From contig JAJJOY010000002.1 in NCBI GenBank assembly GCA_021029595.1, positions 124,001 through 188,000 on the forward strand: a stretch of DNA of 64,000 nt, in the 5' to 3' direction. Shown here piece by piece: positions 7,964 to 16,527 of the stretch. The notes beneath the pieces were generated by a model. The model was not told the origin of the DNA and did no database searches. It saw only the letters and a program-made list of their open reading frames with translations. This DNA comes from Hominenteromicrobium mulieris. Its GTDB lineage: Bacteria; Bacillota; Clostridia; Oscillospirales; Acutalibacteraceae. The position numbers were made by a program, and so were the translations under genes. Every line of letters starts with the position of its first letter. Position 1 is the first letter of the stretch.

Positions 7964-8437
7964 CTATTGAGCAGCTAAGTTTATCACTTGCACATTGTTT
8001 TGCCGAGCATAATTTACCGTATATGCAGTCCCGCCTTTCTCCTGTGTTAAATAGGCTATGCAGACACTGCTGCCATTTACCAAATGGCGGTTTCTTTTGA
8101 ACATACAGCCCCGGAAATAGTCGTGAGAAGTATATACTACCTTATCCGCCTGACTTTTGATCTCCTCATAAACCGCTATATCATCTTTGCTCCAGCCTTT
8201 TGTCTGTGTGGTACACGGAAGGACTAAAATCAGCTTGATATGTGAATATCGCTTTCTCAAGGATAAAACGCATTGAGCAGCCAGCGTATCAAAGCCCAAT
8301 GCTCCACCTGCGCCAAAGTACATATATCCTTCTTCTATCAGTCGAAGCAAGGTGTTTTTTAACCGCTGAGAGAGTTCCGGTATGCTCTCCGGCGGTATTT
8401 TTCTATGTCCGGTAAAGCAAGCCGTTTTTCCCCTCAT
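7964..8437 (-). CDS. SLOG family protein (DUF1273/YpsA-like)
   Basis: A 157-residue Rossmann-like protein of the SLOG superfamily. The N-terminal CFTGHRKIPPE motif and the GGALGFDTLAA loop match the nucleotide-ligand-binding site of this family, and a conserved GGTAYTVNYA lies near the C-terminus. SLOG proteins bind nucleotide-derived ligands or cleave nucleoside monophosphates; some act in phage or plasmid defence contexts. It is transcribed away from the plus-strand Xre gene from a shared intergenic region. Confidence 0.8.
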   Translation of the reverse strand: MRGKTACFTGHRKIPPESIPELSQRLKNTLLRLIEEGYMYFGAGGALGFDTLAAQCVLSLRKRYSHIKLILVLPCTTQTKGWSKDDIAVYEEIKSQADKVVYTSHDYFRGCMFKRNRHLVNGSSVCIAYLTQEKGGTAYTVNYARQNNVQVINLAAQ

Positions 8438-8482
8438 TAAAGTTCACCAGCCAGTTCAAAGCCTAAAAGCACAAAAAATCTA

Positions 8483-8512
8483 ATTATAATACTCATAGTA
8501 TATCAAAGTCAA
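8483..8512 (-). promoter_or_regulatory. Promoter with palindromic spacer for the SLOG gene
   Basis: Minus strand TTGACT (8507-8512) and TATAAT (8483-8488) are 18 bases apart. The spacer contains a perfect inverted repeat ATACT-3-AGTAT (8489-8501), a likely operator. A second inverted pair, ATAGTCT/AGACTAT (8525-8531 and 8557-8563), lies in front of the divergent Xre gene, so that regulator may control both directions. Confidence 0.6.
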
Positions 8513-8580
8513 CAATAAATATCAATAGTCTGTGGAACTACGGAAACAATATTTATAGACTATGAATGGAGGCTGGAACT

Positions 8581-8913
8581 ATGAGTGAAATTGCAAAAAC
8601 AATCGGACAGCGTGTCCGCAATTATAGAATTGATAAGGGATTGAGCCAAGAGAAGCTTGCTGAGTTATCCGGTTGCCACCCTACTTATATCGGGCAAGTG
8701 GAACGAGGGGAAAAGAACGCTACTCTTGAAAGTATTGAAAAGATTGCTTCAGCTATGAATATCTCGCTTGCTCAGCTTTTTGAGAAGATAGGCGAAAGCA
8801 GCACCGACAGCTATCCTATGAAATGTTACGAGCTGGTCGCAGCAAAAAGTAAATCCGAGCAAGAACATTTATATAAGATGTTAGTTGAAATGGATAAATA
8901 TAAAAATCAATAA
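8581..8913 (+). CDS. Xre-family transcriptional regulator
   Basis: A 110-residue regulator with an N-terminal Cro/C1-type HTH (EKLAELSGCHPTYIGQVERG) and a ~40-residue C-terminal tail of unknown role (ELVAAKSKSEQEHLYKML). I start at the ATG at 8581, preceded by GGAGG at good spacing; an in-frame ATG at 8566 lacks one. It is one of very few plus-strand genes in the ICE and is read divergently from the SLOG gene. It ends at a strong terminator. Its size and tail match small mobile-element regulators. Confidence 0.88.
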   Translation: MSEIAKTIGQRVRNYRIDKGLSQEKLAELSGCHPTYIGQVERGEKNATLESIEKIASAMNISLAQLFEKIGESSTDSYPMKCYELVAAKSKSEQEHLYKMLVEMDKYKNQ

Positions 8914-8920
8914 AAGCGGG

Positions 8921-8962
8921 AAAAAATACGGTGTTACCCCAAATGGGTAGCACCGTATTTTT
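8921..8962 (+). terminator. Rho-independent terminator after the Xre gene
   Basis: A long stem (AAAAATACGGTG and CACCGTATTTTT, extended by TTACCC/GGGTAG) closes over a short CAAAT loop and ends in a T-run. The A-run on the other side means it could also stop minus-strand transcription from the HAAS gene. Confidence 0.85.
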
Positions 8963-9014
8963 GTTTCATCATAAACTATTTCCATAATCAAAATATTCTA
9001 AAAACTACAATTTT

Positions 9015-10124
9015 TTATGTATTGGAATTTATACCGTTTTTTACGGAAACCCCATAACGGAGCGTTTTGTAAATCGTCACACCAATCTCAAACAGAGTAA
9101 TAACAACAATAAACGCAAGCAGTCCATTGGATACCATATCAGCGTTCCAGTAAGTGAAAAAGTTTGCGCTTGAATCTGCATTAGCACCCAACGCCTGTTC
9201 AATCTCAAGTACAAAATTCGGATTCCAGATAGGTAAAACTTTCAGCACAATGGCGCTTAACACAATCTGAATTACCCCACACAAAATATTGCTGATCATT
9301 ACCAGCTTACAATAAACGCCGATGATCAGACGCAAAATCTCATCTATAAGACCAATCAGCAGACTGATTACAAAGACAGGCAGAACAATTCCCCATTGTT
9401 CCAAATTGAAAACGGGTACGGTTGTTATGGCTTCGCCTTCCGTAAAAATCGCAGCAAAGAAATGAGGGGCAAAAATTAGCAATACACTGAAAATAACGAT
9501 AAACACAATGCCCACAATACTATCTCCACGACTTATAATTGCTTTTTTATCCGGTACAGGCTCCAAAATCTTTGGCGTCCATCTGGAGGATGGCGTTTTT
9601 CGTTCTTCAGATAGGCTTTCTACTGACCATTTCTCTGCCTTCTTCATTTCGATCTGAATCTTTTTCCGCTCCATAATGGCGAAAGTCAAGGTTACTGCAC
9701 CGAAAGCGGATATGCAGGACAGCATAGCGTCGGTAATTCCAACGATCAATCCGTCCACAATAGCTCGAATAATAACAGAGGCGGCGTTCTGCGAAGTGAT
9801 TGCGGGCATTTCTCCTATCGCATTTATCAGCGAAATAATCAAAATTGGTACGGCAGCGCATATTAAGACAACTTTTACAAACCACAAATAAGTGTCAAAA
9901 TATTCAGGTCCAATCAAATACTTCTGCTCGTTTTGATATTGCTTTGCAAATTCAGCAGGATCGCCAAGTTCAGTCAGCACTTCTTCCATAGAGCCTCTAT
10001 CCGCATACATATCACTGATCAGTTCTTCCAACTCCATACGAACTTCCTCTCGTTGTGCTTTGGGAAGCCGATGAATCACTTGATAAATATATCGATCCAT
10101 ATAATCTTTCTCATTCGGTGTCAT
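9015..10124 (-). CDS. HAAS-domain (DUF1700-like) membrane protein
   Basis: A 369-residue protein. The first ~70 residues are a HAAS-type helical signalling domain (IHRLPKAQREEVRMELEELI and LTELGDPAEFAKQY), and the rest has about six membrane segments with a cytoplasmic charged stretch near residues 150-200. HAAS proteins are usually encoded right after a PadR regulator, as here, where the genes overlap by 4 bases. The pair may sense membrane or envelope stress; the ligand is unknown. Confidence 0.85.
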   Translation of the reverse strand: MTPNEKDYMDRYIYQVIHRLPKAQREEVRMELEELISDMYADRGSMEEVLTELGDPAEFAKQYQNEQKYLIGPEYFDTYLWFVKVVLICAAVPILIISLINAIGEMPAITSQNAASVIIRAIVDGLIVGITDAMLSCISAFGAVTLTFAIMERKKIQIEMKKAEKWSVESLSEERKTPSSRWTPKILEPVPDKKAIISRGDSIVGIVFIVIFSVLLIFAPHFFAAIFTEGEAITTVPVFNLEQWGIVLPVFVISLLIGLIDEILRLIIGVYCKLVMISNILCGVIQIVLSAIVLKVLPIWNPNFVLEIEQALGANADSSANFFTYWNADMVSNGLLAFIVVITLFEIGVTIYKTLRYGVSVKNGINSNT

Positions 10125-10465
10125 TCTTCTTCCTCCTCTAATAACCTTTCGATTCCGGCAGACAGATTATTCCAATATATTTTCATCTGTTCATAGACCT
10201 GTGTTCCATACTCTGTTCGTTGATAATACTTTCTTGGCTTTGTGCCACTGGTTTCCCACTTGCTTTCTAAAAGTTGCTGACTCTCCAGACGCCGAAGTAG
10301 AGGATAAAGGGTATTGGGATCAATGGCAACGCCTTTTTCTTCCAAGCTCTGCACCAAAGCATAACCGTATTTCGGCTCATTCATCTGACTGAGTACACTA
10401 ATTGTCAATGTCCCTCTGCGAAGTTCCAGAAGCAAAGTAGATAATAAATCTTTTTCTTCTCCCAT
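10121..10465 (-). CDS. PadR-family transcriptional regulator
   Basis: A 114-residue winged-helix repressor of the PadR type: a YGYALVQSLEEKGV recognition region, a wing with PLLRRLESQQLL, and KPRKYYQRTEYG, followed by a C-terminal dimerisation helix. Small PadR proteins usually repress their own operon and release it on binding a ligand. A GGAGG ribosome site precedes the ATG. The operator candidate sits inside its promoter. Confidence 0.92.
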   Translation of the reverse strand: MGEEKDLLSTLLLELRRGTLTISVLSQMNEPKYGYALVQSLEEKGVAIDPNTLYPLLRRLESQQLLESKWETSGTKPRKYYQRTEYGTQVYEQMKIYWNNLSAGIERLLEEEEE

Positions 10466-10485
10466 CAGCGTTACCTCCTGATGTC

Positions 10486-10515
10486 ATTATACTGTATATC
10501 ATACTGTATTGTCAA
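10486..10515 (-). promoter_or_regulatory. PadR/HAAS promoter with operator in spacer
   Basis: Minus strand TTGACA (10510-10515) and TATAAT (10486-10491) are separated by 18 bases. The region carries two exact copies of the near-palindrome ATACTGTAT (10489-10497 and 10501-10509), 12 bases apart, which a dimeric PadR could cover to block RNA polymerase. Confidence 0.75.
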
Positions 10516-10580
10516 TATAAAAATGAAGCGTAATCGAAAATATATGTTCATTTCAGATTCAGTTCATTTGTATGTAATCA

Positions 10581-10616
10581 AGCCGCCTGCATTTAAGCAA
10601 GCGGCTCGTTTTTACC
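10581..10616 (+). terminator. Hairpin with T-run downstream of the CHAP gene
   Basis: A stem AGCCGCCTGC/GCAAGCGGCT with a 6-base loop is followed by CGTTTTTA on the plus strand. It lies between the PadR promoter and the end of the CHAP gene. The T-run orientation favours plus-strand termination, although the CHAP gene is on the minus strand, so its role is uncertain. Confidence 0.45.
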
Positions 10617-10622
10617 TTCCGA

Positions 10623-12359
10623 TCAATAGGCAGGCGCACCGTAGCCGAGTATCTCATAATACCCAACCGGATAGCTGTTCTGACGAACAGAATCCCCGGA
10701 GTTGCCCTCGACCGTGTAAACTCTGCCGTTTTCCACCTTTTGGACGATACCCGTATGGTCGGATAATCCGTCCTGACCGCTTTCGTCCGCCCAATCGAAG
10801 AAGATAATCATTCCGGGTGTAGGCTCTGCGCTGTTATCCAGCCATTGCCCTCTGTCCTTAAACCATTGTACGCCGTTGACGCAGCCTGCGTATTTCGGAA
10901 TCACGCCAGCGTCAATATACCCGCACTCGTTGGCGCACCACGAAACGAAGCAAGCGCACCACTCGACACGGGAATTAAAACCGTACCAAGACCAGTATGG
11001 CTCTCCGCCCATATTTCCAATCTGAGAGAGGGCGACAGTTACAATCTGATCGTCCGTTCCCATAATCCCGTAAAGCACCTGCGACCACAGCGAATTGTTT
11101 TCATCGGCAAGCAGCTCTGCGAGATATTCTTTCTGTTCCTCGTTAAATCCATACTGCGCCGCCATCTCATCGGCGGTTTTATGGCTGACCGTGATATACA
11201 GATAGGTTTGCGTGACCGTGCTTTCCGTCTCCACGATATTTCCGTGACCGTCATCGGTTTCAGTAATGACCGTCTCCGTTTTGGTGTCGGTGCTGGAGCT
11301 TATTTCGTTCATCTCCCAAAAGATGTCCGTGAGAAGCTGCTTTTTCGATTCGTCCATCGTCGCAACCTCTTGGGGATTATCCGGATCGGTGTTGACTTTG
11401 ACGGAATACACCGCAAGCACCTCTTTCCAAACGGCACGGCTGCCGTTCATTTCAAGGACATCATAAGATACCGAGTTTTTTTCGTCCTGCAATTTGGTAT
11501 CGTATTCGGTATTGATTTCCTGCACAACGGTCTGCATACTCATACCCGTGCCGGAATCCTCGCCTGAGAAAAAGATACCGAACACAGAGCCGAGAAGCAT
11601 ACCAATCAGGCAAATCACGATAATGACCAAAACCGCTATCCAGCCGCCTGCGGCGATTGCAGCAATCAATGCCTTTGTTCCGGCGATAATCGCCTTGACC
11701 GCAAGCGCTATCGCTCTTGCGATTGCTTTCGCCGTGACAACGGCGGCACGAGCCGCTGCCCGTGCCGCCTGAACTGCCCTTTGAGAAGCCTTGACCGTAG
11801 CCTGCGCCGTTTTCTGCGCCGCCTTTGCGGTACGCTGCGCTGTCTTGACGGTCGTTTTAGCGGTGCGCTCTGCGGTTTTTACCGTTTTCTGCGCTGTTTT
11901 CGCCGAGCCTTTCCCAACCGTCTTAATCGTCTTTTTCCCTGCGGAACGGGCAGACTCTTTTACTGCTTTCTTCGGCTGTTCCACCGCTTTGATACTCTGA
12001 CTGACGCCTTTTCGTGGAGCTGCCGCCTGCGCCTGTTTTTGAAGCGACTGCGCCGCCCGCTTTTCCTTGAATTTCTGAATACCGTCCTTTGCCTTGACGA
12101 TATTCTGCTTTGTCGCCTGAACGCCCTTGCGCCCCTGCTTATCAAATTGGTGTACGGCTTCGTGGGAAACTCGGTCGATACCGCTTTCTAAACGGTTGGA
12201 AGCGTATTCCTCCGCACTGCTTTCAGGGACATCAACGGAGTGTTCCGCTTTTTCTTTGGCCTGGATAAAGGCGGATTTCATACGCTCGGCGGCAACCGCC
12301 GATTTGTCAATCGTTTTGATCGTGCCTTTCGCTATATCCCTTGTCTTAATATCCGGCAT
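10623..12359 (-). CDS. Conjugation peptidoglycan hydrolase with CHAP domain (CD1107 type)
   Basis: A 578-residue protein: an Ala/Lys/Thr-rich coiled region with iterated AQKT/KTAQ units (about residues 100-220), one membrane segment near 235-260, and an extracellular C-terminal CHAP domain with the catalytic Cys in WCACFVSWCANE and His in SDHTGIV. In MPF-FATA systems this protein opens the cell wall for the channel (VirB1 role). I start at the ATG at 12359 behind AAAGGAGG; the longer frame runs through the preceding terminator. It ends the transfer operon. Confidence 0.88.
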   Translation of the reverse strand: MPDIKTRDIAKGTIKTIDKSAVAAERMKSAFIQAKEKAEHSVDVPESSAEEYASNRLESGIDRVSHEAVHQFDKQGRKGVQATKQNIVKAKDGIQKFKEKRAAQSLQKQAQAAAPRKGVSQSIKAVEQPKKAVKESARSAGKKTIKTVGKGSAKTAQKTVKTAERTAKTTVKTAQRTAKAAQKTAQATVKASQRAVQAARAAARAAVVTAKAIARAIALAVKAIIAGTKALIAAIAAGGWIAVLVIIVICLIGMLLGSVFGIFFSGEDSGTGMSMQTVVQEINTEYDTKLQDEKNSVSYDVLEMNGSRAVWKEVLAVYSVKVNTDPDNPQEVATMDESKKQLLTDIFWEMNEISSSTDTKTETVITETDDGHGNIVETESTVTQTYLYITVSHKTADEMAAQYGFNEEQKEYLAELLADENNSLWSQVLYGIMGTDDQIVTVALSQIGNMGGEPYWSWYGFNSRVEWCACFVSWCANECGYIDAGVIPKYAGCVNGVQWFKDRGQWLDNSAEPTPGMIIFFDWADESGQDGLSDHTGIVQKVENGRVYTVEGNSGDSVRQNSYPVGYYEILGYGAPAY

Positions 12360-12399
12360 AGAAAACCTCCTTTCCAAGCGCCCGTGGACGCTTTGAAGT

Positions 12400-12437
12400 A
12401 AAAAAAAGAGGGAAAAGGTATCAACACCTTGCCCCTC
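12400..12437 (-). terminator. Terminator between the Cys-rich VLP gene and the CHAP gene
   Basis: Minus strand stem GAGGGGCAAGGT / ACCTTTTCCCTC closes a six-base loop and is followed by a run of eight T. It would stop or attenuate transcription from the sortase side, so the CHAP gene may need readthrough or a separate promoter. Confidence 0.7.
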
Positions 12438-12477
12438 AAAGTGCGAGGGCTGAAAATCCGCTTGAATCAAGGACTTT

Positions 12478-12849
12478 TTACCCTCTATTTTTCGATTCTG
12501 TGCGCTTTTTTCTTGCGTACTCTGCCTGCTGTCTTTTGTATGCGATACCGGCGCATTTCTCACAATACTTTTTCCTGTTGCCACGCTTGATAATGGGAGA
12601 GCCGCAGGAAACGCACCTGTCAGGGTGCGTTCCGAGTATCTCCGCTTCCAGCGCCGGATCTGCCGGAAGCACCGCATTGCGGAAATATCTGCACAAAAGC
12701 GAGTAGGATATACTCTGTACGCAGACGCAGCCTTCCCCCTCATCAAGAAGCAGACAGTTCCCGTCATCATAATTAGCGCACAGCTTCTTTATCAGGGCGT
12801 TAGCTCGGTATCTCTGCCGCCCCGTCATTTGCGGGAGCATTTGCACCAC
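12478..12849 (-). CDS. Cysteine-rich VLP-domain ICE protein
   Basis: A 123-residue protein that fits the cysteine-rich VLP family of Tn1549-type elements: an N-terminal TGRQRYRANALIKKLC and the NYDDGNCLLLDEGE and CVQSISYSLLCRYFRNAVLP signatures, then a zinc knuckle (CVSCG...YCEKCA) and a basic C-terminus. The function is unknown; the Cys pattern suggests zinc binding. The start is uncertain: GTG at 12849 or ATGs at 12840 and 12828, all inside the sortase gene end, giving 28-50 bases of overlap. Confidence 0.75.
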   Translation of the reverse strand: MVQMLPQMTGRQRYRANALIKKLCANYDDGNCLLLDEGEGCVCVQSISYSLLCRYFRNAVLPADPALEAEILGTHPDRCVSCGSPIIKRGNRKKYCEKCAGIAYKRQQAEYARKKRTESKNRG

Positions 12850-13627
12850 TGCTTTCTGTCACTTTTTTCGCCACAACGACAAGCCTTCCGTTCGTGCGGG
12901 AATATTCACAGGTGGAAAGCGTGATCAGCTTGTCGCCGTACTCCGCTGATACGCCCGTGTCGTAAAGGGAAAGCTCCTTACATTTTTCAATATAAGCGTC
13001 AAACTCCTCCGGCGACTGAGCGTCCGTAAAGCGGTAATATTTGAAGGCTTCCGGGCTGTCGGTGTAGACAACGGTTTTGAAAACCGCAAGGATTTCGTAC
13101 TCATTTTTCTCTGTCAGGGTATTAAAAGCAATCGTTTTATGTTCCCGCCAGAAATCCTCGTCCTTGAATTTTTCAAGGTCGGCGAACATCGAGCCGTTGT
13201 TCATATGATGACCGTAGATCACTACATTGTCCGAGGGCTTTAGGACATCACAGTCCTCCTGCACATACGGGCAGCCGTAAGAACTGTATTCTTTATCAAA
13301 TCCACGCTTCAGATAGTAGTTCGGGTTATCAACCGTCTGCATAACGGGATAATTGATGTTCGTATCCTCCACGCAAATCCAGCCGACCAAATCATTGTTT
13401 TGATGGTACAGCTCGGTAAGCTCCGGCAGTATCGTCTTATCTTCCGAATAGATGATCGGCTCGGCAGGCTCGGTTTCGCTGTCCTCTACGAGCTGTACGA
13501 GAGAATCGTACATCTGCTCCTGATGTTCCGCCTCCCTGTAATGGTCGATAATGAAATAGCTGCTGACGCCGAGCAGGACGGTAAACGCCGCCATCAGCGC
13601 AATACAAATCTTTTTTCTCATTGCCAT
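12800..13627 (-). CDS. srtB: Class B sortase
   Basis: A 275-residue membrane-anchored transpeptidase with an N-terminal signal-anchor (residues 5-27). The catalytic triad is visible: His in IYGHHM (~140), Cys in TLSTC (~239) and Arg in NGRLVVV (~246). Class B sortases of clostridia and their ICEs join (S/P)PxTG-like substrates to the wall. The likely substrate here is the Cna-B adhesin at 46.5-50.8 kb, whose sorting signal is TPKTG. It lies just downstream of virB4. Confidence 0.9.
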   Translation of the reverse strand: MAMRKKICIALMAAFTVLLGVSSYFIIDHYREAEHQEQMYDSLVQLVEDSETEPAEPIIYSEDKTILPELTELYHQNNDLVGWICVEDTNINYPVMQTVDNPNYYLKRGFDKEYSSYGCPYVQEDCDVLKPSDNVVIYGHHMNNGSMFADLEKFKDEDFWREHKTIAFNTLTEKNEYEILAVFKTVVYTDSPEAFKYYRFTDAQSPEEFDAYIEKCKELSLYDTGVSAEYGDKLITLSTCEYSRTNGRLVVVAKKVTESSGANAPANDGAAEIPS

Positions 13628-13654
13628 TTCCTTTCTGAAACAAGGGGCGGGAGC

Positions 13655-15988
13655 TTATGCGCTCTCGCCCGGTTTGGTTGTCATCAGCTTATACAGCTTC
13701 GTATTTTTCGGGAATTTATTGGCGAACGGCACAAGGGAGCTGCCCACCTTGATAAGCCCGTGTCCGGCTTCCACATTCGTAATATATGACATCTGAAGGT
13801 CGGAGATATTTAAGAGCTTCGCCAGCTCCAGCCTGTCCGTAGAAGCCTGATTGAGCATAATGATAAACTCGGAGTTTGCGAGCATTGTCCTTGCCGTATG
13901 GCTCTGCAAAAGGTCGTCCACATTCTGCGTAATACCCGTAGCATAAGCGCCGTATTTACGCACACGCTTCCAAAGGGTAAAAAGGAAGTTAGCGGAATAC
14001 TCGTGCTGGAACAGCAGATAAATCTCATCAATAAAGATGAAGGTATTTCTGCCTTTCGCCCTGTTCTGCGTAATGCGGTTTAAGATGGAGTCGAGAACGA
14101 CCAGCATACCGATAGGCATAAGCTGTTTTCCGAGGTCTAAGATGTCATAGCAAATCAGGCGGTTATTGGTATCCACATTCGTATGCTTCGCAAAGGTGTT
14201 CAGGCTGCCGTTTGTAAACAGCTCGATGGCAAGGGCGATTTCCTGCGCCTCCGGCTCGTCCTGCTTGAGAAGCTCCGCCCTGAAATCCTGCAAGGTAGGC
14301 ACTTCGCCCTGATAGTTATTCTGCTGATAGGTGCGGTACACGCTGGCGGTGCAGCGGTCGATAATGGATTTCTGCTTTGCGCCGAGATTGCTGCCGCCGA
14401 TGAGCTGCTCGCACAGGGACATAATAAACTCCGACTTCAAAATAACAGGATTCGCCCCGTCGCCGTATTCCTTCGTCATATCCATAGCGTTGATATGATT
14501 TTGAGAAGTAGCGGAGATATGGATAACCTCGCCGCCGAGCGCCTTCACAAGCTGTGAATATTCCCGCTCCGGATCAATGATGATCACATCGGAATCCGAG
14601 GAAAGAATCACATTCTCGATCTCGCCCTTTGCGGCAAAGGACTTGCCGCCGCCGGATACGCCGAGGATAAAGGAATTACCGTTGAGAAGCTGCTTGCGGT
14701 CGGCGATAATCATATTTTTACTGATCACATTCTGCCCGTAGTAGATACCATTCTCGTGAAAAATATCCTGCACTCGAAACGGGATAAACACGGCAAGGCT
14801 TTCGGTCGTAAGGGTACGGAAGGTATCAATCTTCCGCACGCCAAACGGCATAACCGTATTCAGCCCGTCCACCTGCTGAAATTTCAACACGCCGAACTGA
14901 CAAAGGTGCTTTCTCGCCGTGGTAAGCAGCGCTTCCGTGTCGTTATCAAGCTGTTCTTTGGAATCCGCCGTATGCACAAAGGTAATCACGGCAAACATCA
15001 TTCTCTGATCCCTCGTCGTTAAATCATCGAGAAATTCTTTCATTTCCTTTTTCTGCTGTTCCATATCGTAAGGGACAGTCGCCGAAAAGTTATTGTTGGA
15101 GTTCTGCCGCCTCTGCCAGTTGGTAATATTCGTCTCAACGCCAAGCAGACGGTTTTCCGCTTCCCGTACCGCTTCGTCTGTCGGCACGGGAACGACATCA
15201 ATCGACATCATCAGATTGCGGTTGAGATCTGTCAGCTCCGCCACCATACTGTCCTTGATATAGGAAGCATACTCACGCAAAAAAAGGACTCTCCCATAAC
15301 GGTCGCCCATTTTGAAGTAGTCCTTTTCAAATTCCATTGAATCAGGGCAGATATAGTCCTTGAAGCTGTGTCCCTTTTTGCGGGTTTCCTTTATATCAAA
15401 GTGGAAAGAGGATTCCTCGCCCACACGGTAAAAGTCGTGGAAGATACGCAGCCTTTCATCGGTTTCCAGCTCCACGCACTTGCTGCCGAGCCTGCCGAAG
15501 TGAGCGATCAAGTCAGCGCCCACACGGGCAAAATAATTCCTTGCGTCCTCAATATTCTTCTTGTTGACGGAAATCGTCATATACTTATCCTGCACGATAG
15601 CATTTGCGCCTGTGGCTTTTTCCAAAAGGATTTTATTATACTCCTCACGGTATTCATCAAGGCTGTCGCCTTTCATCGGGATAAGAATGTTGTTCTCAAA
15701 GTCCAGCCGATTTAAACGGCGGTTGTTGATTGTGATTTTTGTCGTTGCTCCGGAGTCTAGGGAATTGAGCAGTTCCGAGTATTCAAGGAACATTGCTTCC
15801 TTGTCCTCACGGCTGGCAACGGCATAGTTAATATCGGAAAATTTATAGGTCTTGGAAAACTTGTCTTTTCCGGTCTGAAAGATACCGTCGTCATAAATGG
15901 CGGTAATAGGGATCACATCCTGAACGCCCTTCGGCACAACAAACTTTTCTTTTTCCTGTTTGCGGAGATTGGTAAGTGTTTTAATCAT
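13655..15988 (-). CDS. virB4: VirB4/TraE-type conjugation ATPase
   Basis: A 777-residue ATPase that powers the type IV secretion channel from the cytoplasmic face. Walker A is GVSGGGKSFAAK (~residue 444) and Walker B is TFIFIDEIYLLF (~651); the RQNSNNNF and RMMFAVITFVHT regions fit the VirB4 N-terminal domain. It overlaps the prgI gene by 8 bases, as is usual in this family. The length is typical for MPF-FATA VirB4 proteins. Confidence 0.95.
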   Translation of the reverse strand: MIKTLTNLRKQEKEKFVVPKGVQDVIPITAIYDDGIFQTGKDKFSKTYKFSDINYAVASREDKEAMFLEYSELLNSLDSGATTKITINNRRLNRLDFENNILIPMKGDSLDEYREEYNKILLEKATGANAIVQDKYMTISVNKKNIEDARNYFARVGADLIAHFGRLGSKCVELETDERLRIFHDFYRVGEESSFHFDIKETRKKGHSFKDYICPDSMEFEKDYFKMGDRYGRVLFLREYASYIKDSMVAELTDLNRNLMMSIDVVPVPTDEAVREAENRLLGVETNITNWQRRQNSNNNFSATVPYDMEQQKKEMKEFLDDLTTRDQRMMFAVITFVHTADSKEQLDNDTEALLTTARKHLCQFGVLKFQQVDGLNTVMPFGVRKIDTFRTLTTESLAVFIPFRVQDIFHENGIYYGQNVISKNMIIADRKQLLNGNSFILGVSGGGKSFAAKGEIENVILSSDSDVIIIDPEREYSQLVKALGGEVIHISATSQNHINAMDMTKEYGDGANPVILKSEFIMSLCEQLIGGSNLGAKQKSIIDRCTASVYRTYQQNNYQGEVPTLQDFRAELLKQDEPEAQEIALAIELFTNGSLNTFAKHTNVDTNNRLICYDILDLGKQLMPIGMLVVLDSILNRITQNRAKGRNTFIFIDEIYLLFQHEYSANFLFTLWKRVRKYGAYATGITQNVDDLLQSHTARTMLANSEFIIMLNQASTDRLELAKLLNISDLQMSYITNVEAGHGLIKVGSSLVPFANKFPKNTKLYKLMTTKPGESA

Positions 15989-16346
15989 TCGATTTCATAG
16001 CCTCCTTTGCTTTTGCTTCGATACTCGGCTTGAACAGCTCGTAGTAGGTATTCGTTGAACGGAAAGTGAGCTTTTTCGGCATTAAGAACTCCGATTTAAT
16101 CCACGCATAAATAAATTTCTCTGCGGTCATTCCGTTATATTTAACAAAACCAAGAGCCGCAAAGGGGGCGGCTCCCAAAATGCACATCCACGATACGGTT
16201 TCCGTGCCGACATAGGGCTTGAGCAAGAAATAGATACCTACCGCCACTACGCAGGCACAGGCAGAAAAAATGAACTGCCGCAGTGACAGTCCGAAAAACA
16301 TCGCTTCTGTGTAATTCCTGATTTCTCTATTGATTTTGACTTCCAT
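15981..16346 (-). CDS. prgI: PrgI family membrane protein (VirB3-like)
   Basis: A 121-residue protein with two adjacent membrane helices (about residues 22-43 and 50-68) and a conserved N-terminal MEVKINREIRNYTEAMFFGL. PrgI proteins occupy the VirB3 position next to VirB4 in MPF-FATA systems and are needed for channel assembly. Upstream is a small Cys-rich gene whose stop abuts this start; downstream virB4 overlaps by 8 bases. Confidence 0.92.
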   Translation of the reverse strand: MEVKINREIRNYTEAMFFGLSLRQFIFSACACVVAVGIYFLLKPYVGTETVSWMCILGAAPFAALGFVKYNGMTAEKFIYAWIKSEFLMPKKLTFRSTNTYYELFKPSIEAKAKEAMKSND

Positions 16347-16517
16347 TTAGGAACTCCTTTCTTTCATTTTTTTCGCCTGCCGGATTTCATCGGCGCAGAC
16401 GCACTCGTCTGCAAGACAGATAACTTTGCTTTTTCGCCGCCCTCCGTAATACAGGCAATATCTGCAATCGCAGTCCGCAAGGGTGTAGCCCTTGAATTTG
16501 TTGTATATTCGTTTCAT
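16347..16517 (-). CDS. Small cysteine-rich ICE protein between virB6-like and prgI
   Basis: A 56-codon gene fills the space between the VirB6-like and PrgI genes. It starts MKRIYNKFKGYTLADCDCRY and contains six cysteines (CDCRYC, ICLADECVC), suggesting a metal-binding knuckle. A GGAGAA ribosome site precedes the ATG, and the stop codon directly abuts the PrgI start. The function is unknown; position in the transfer operon suggests a small accessory protein. Confidence 0.7.
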   Translation of the reverse strand: MKRIYNKFKGYTLADCDCRYCLYYGGRRKSKVICLADECVCADEIRQAKKMKERSS

Positions 16518-16527
16518 TCTGTTCTCC

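Noticed and set aside
11700-12000. Repeated Ala/Lys/Thr codons in the CHAP gene looked like a tandem repeat or CRISPR-like array
   Set aside because: The period follows codons of an AQKT-type coiled region; repeats are imperfect and coding, without spacers.
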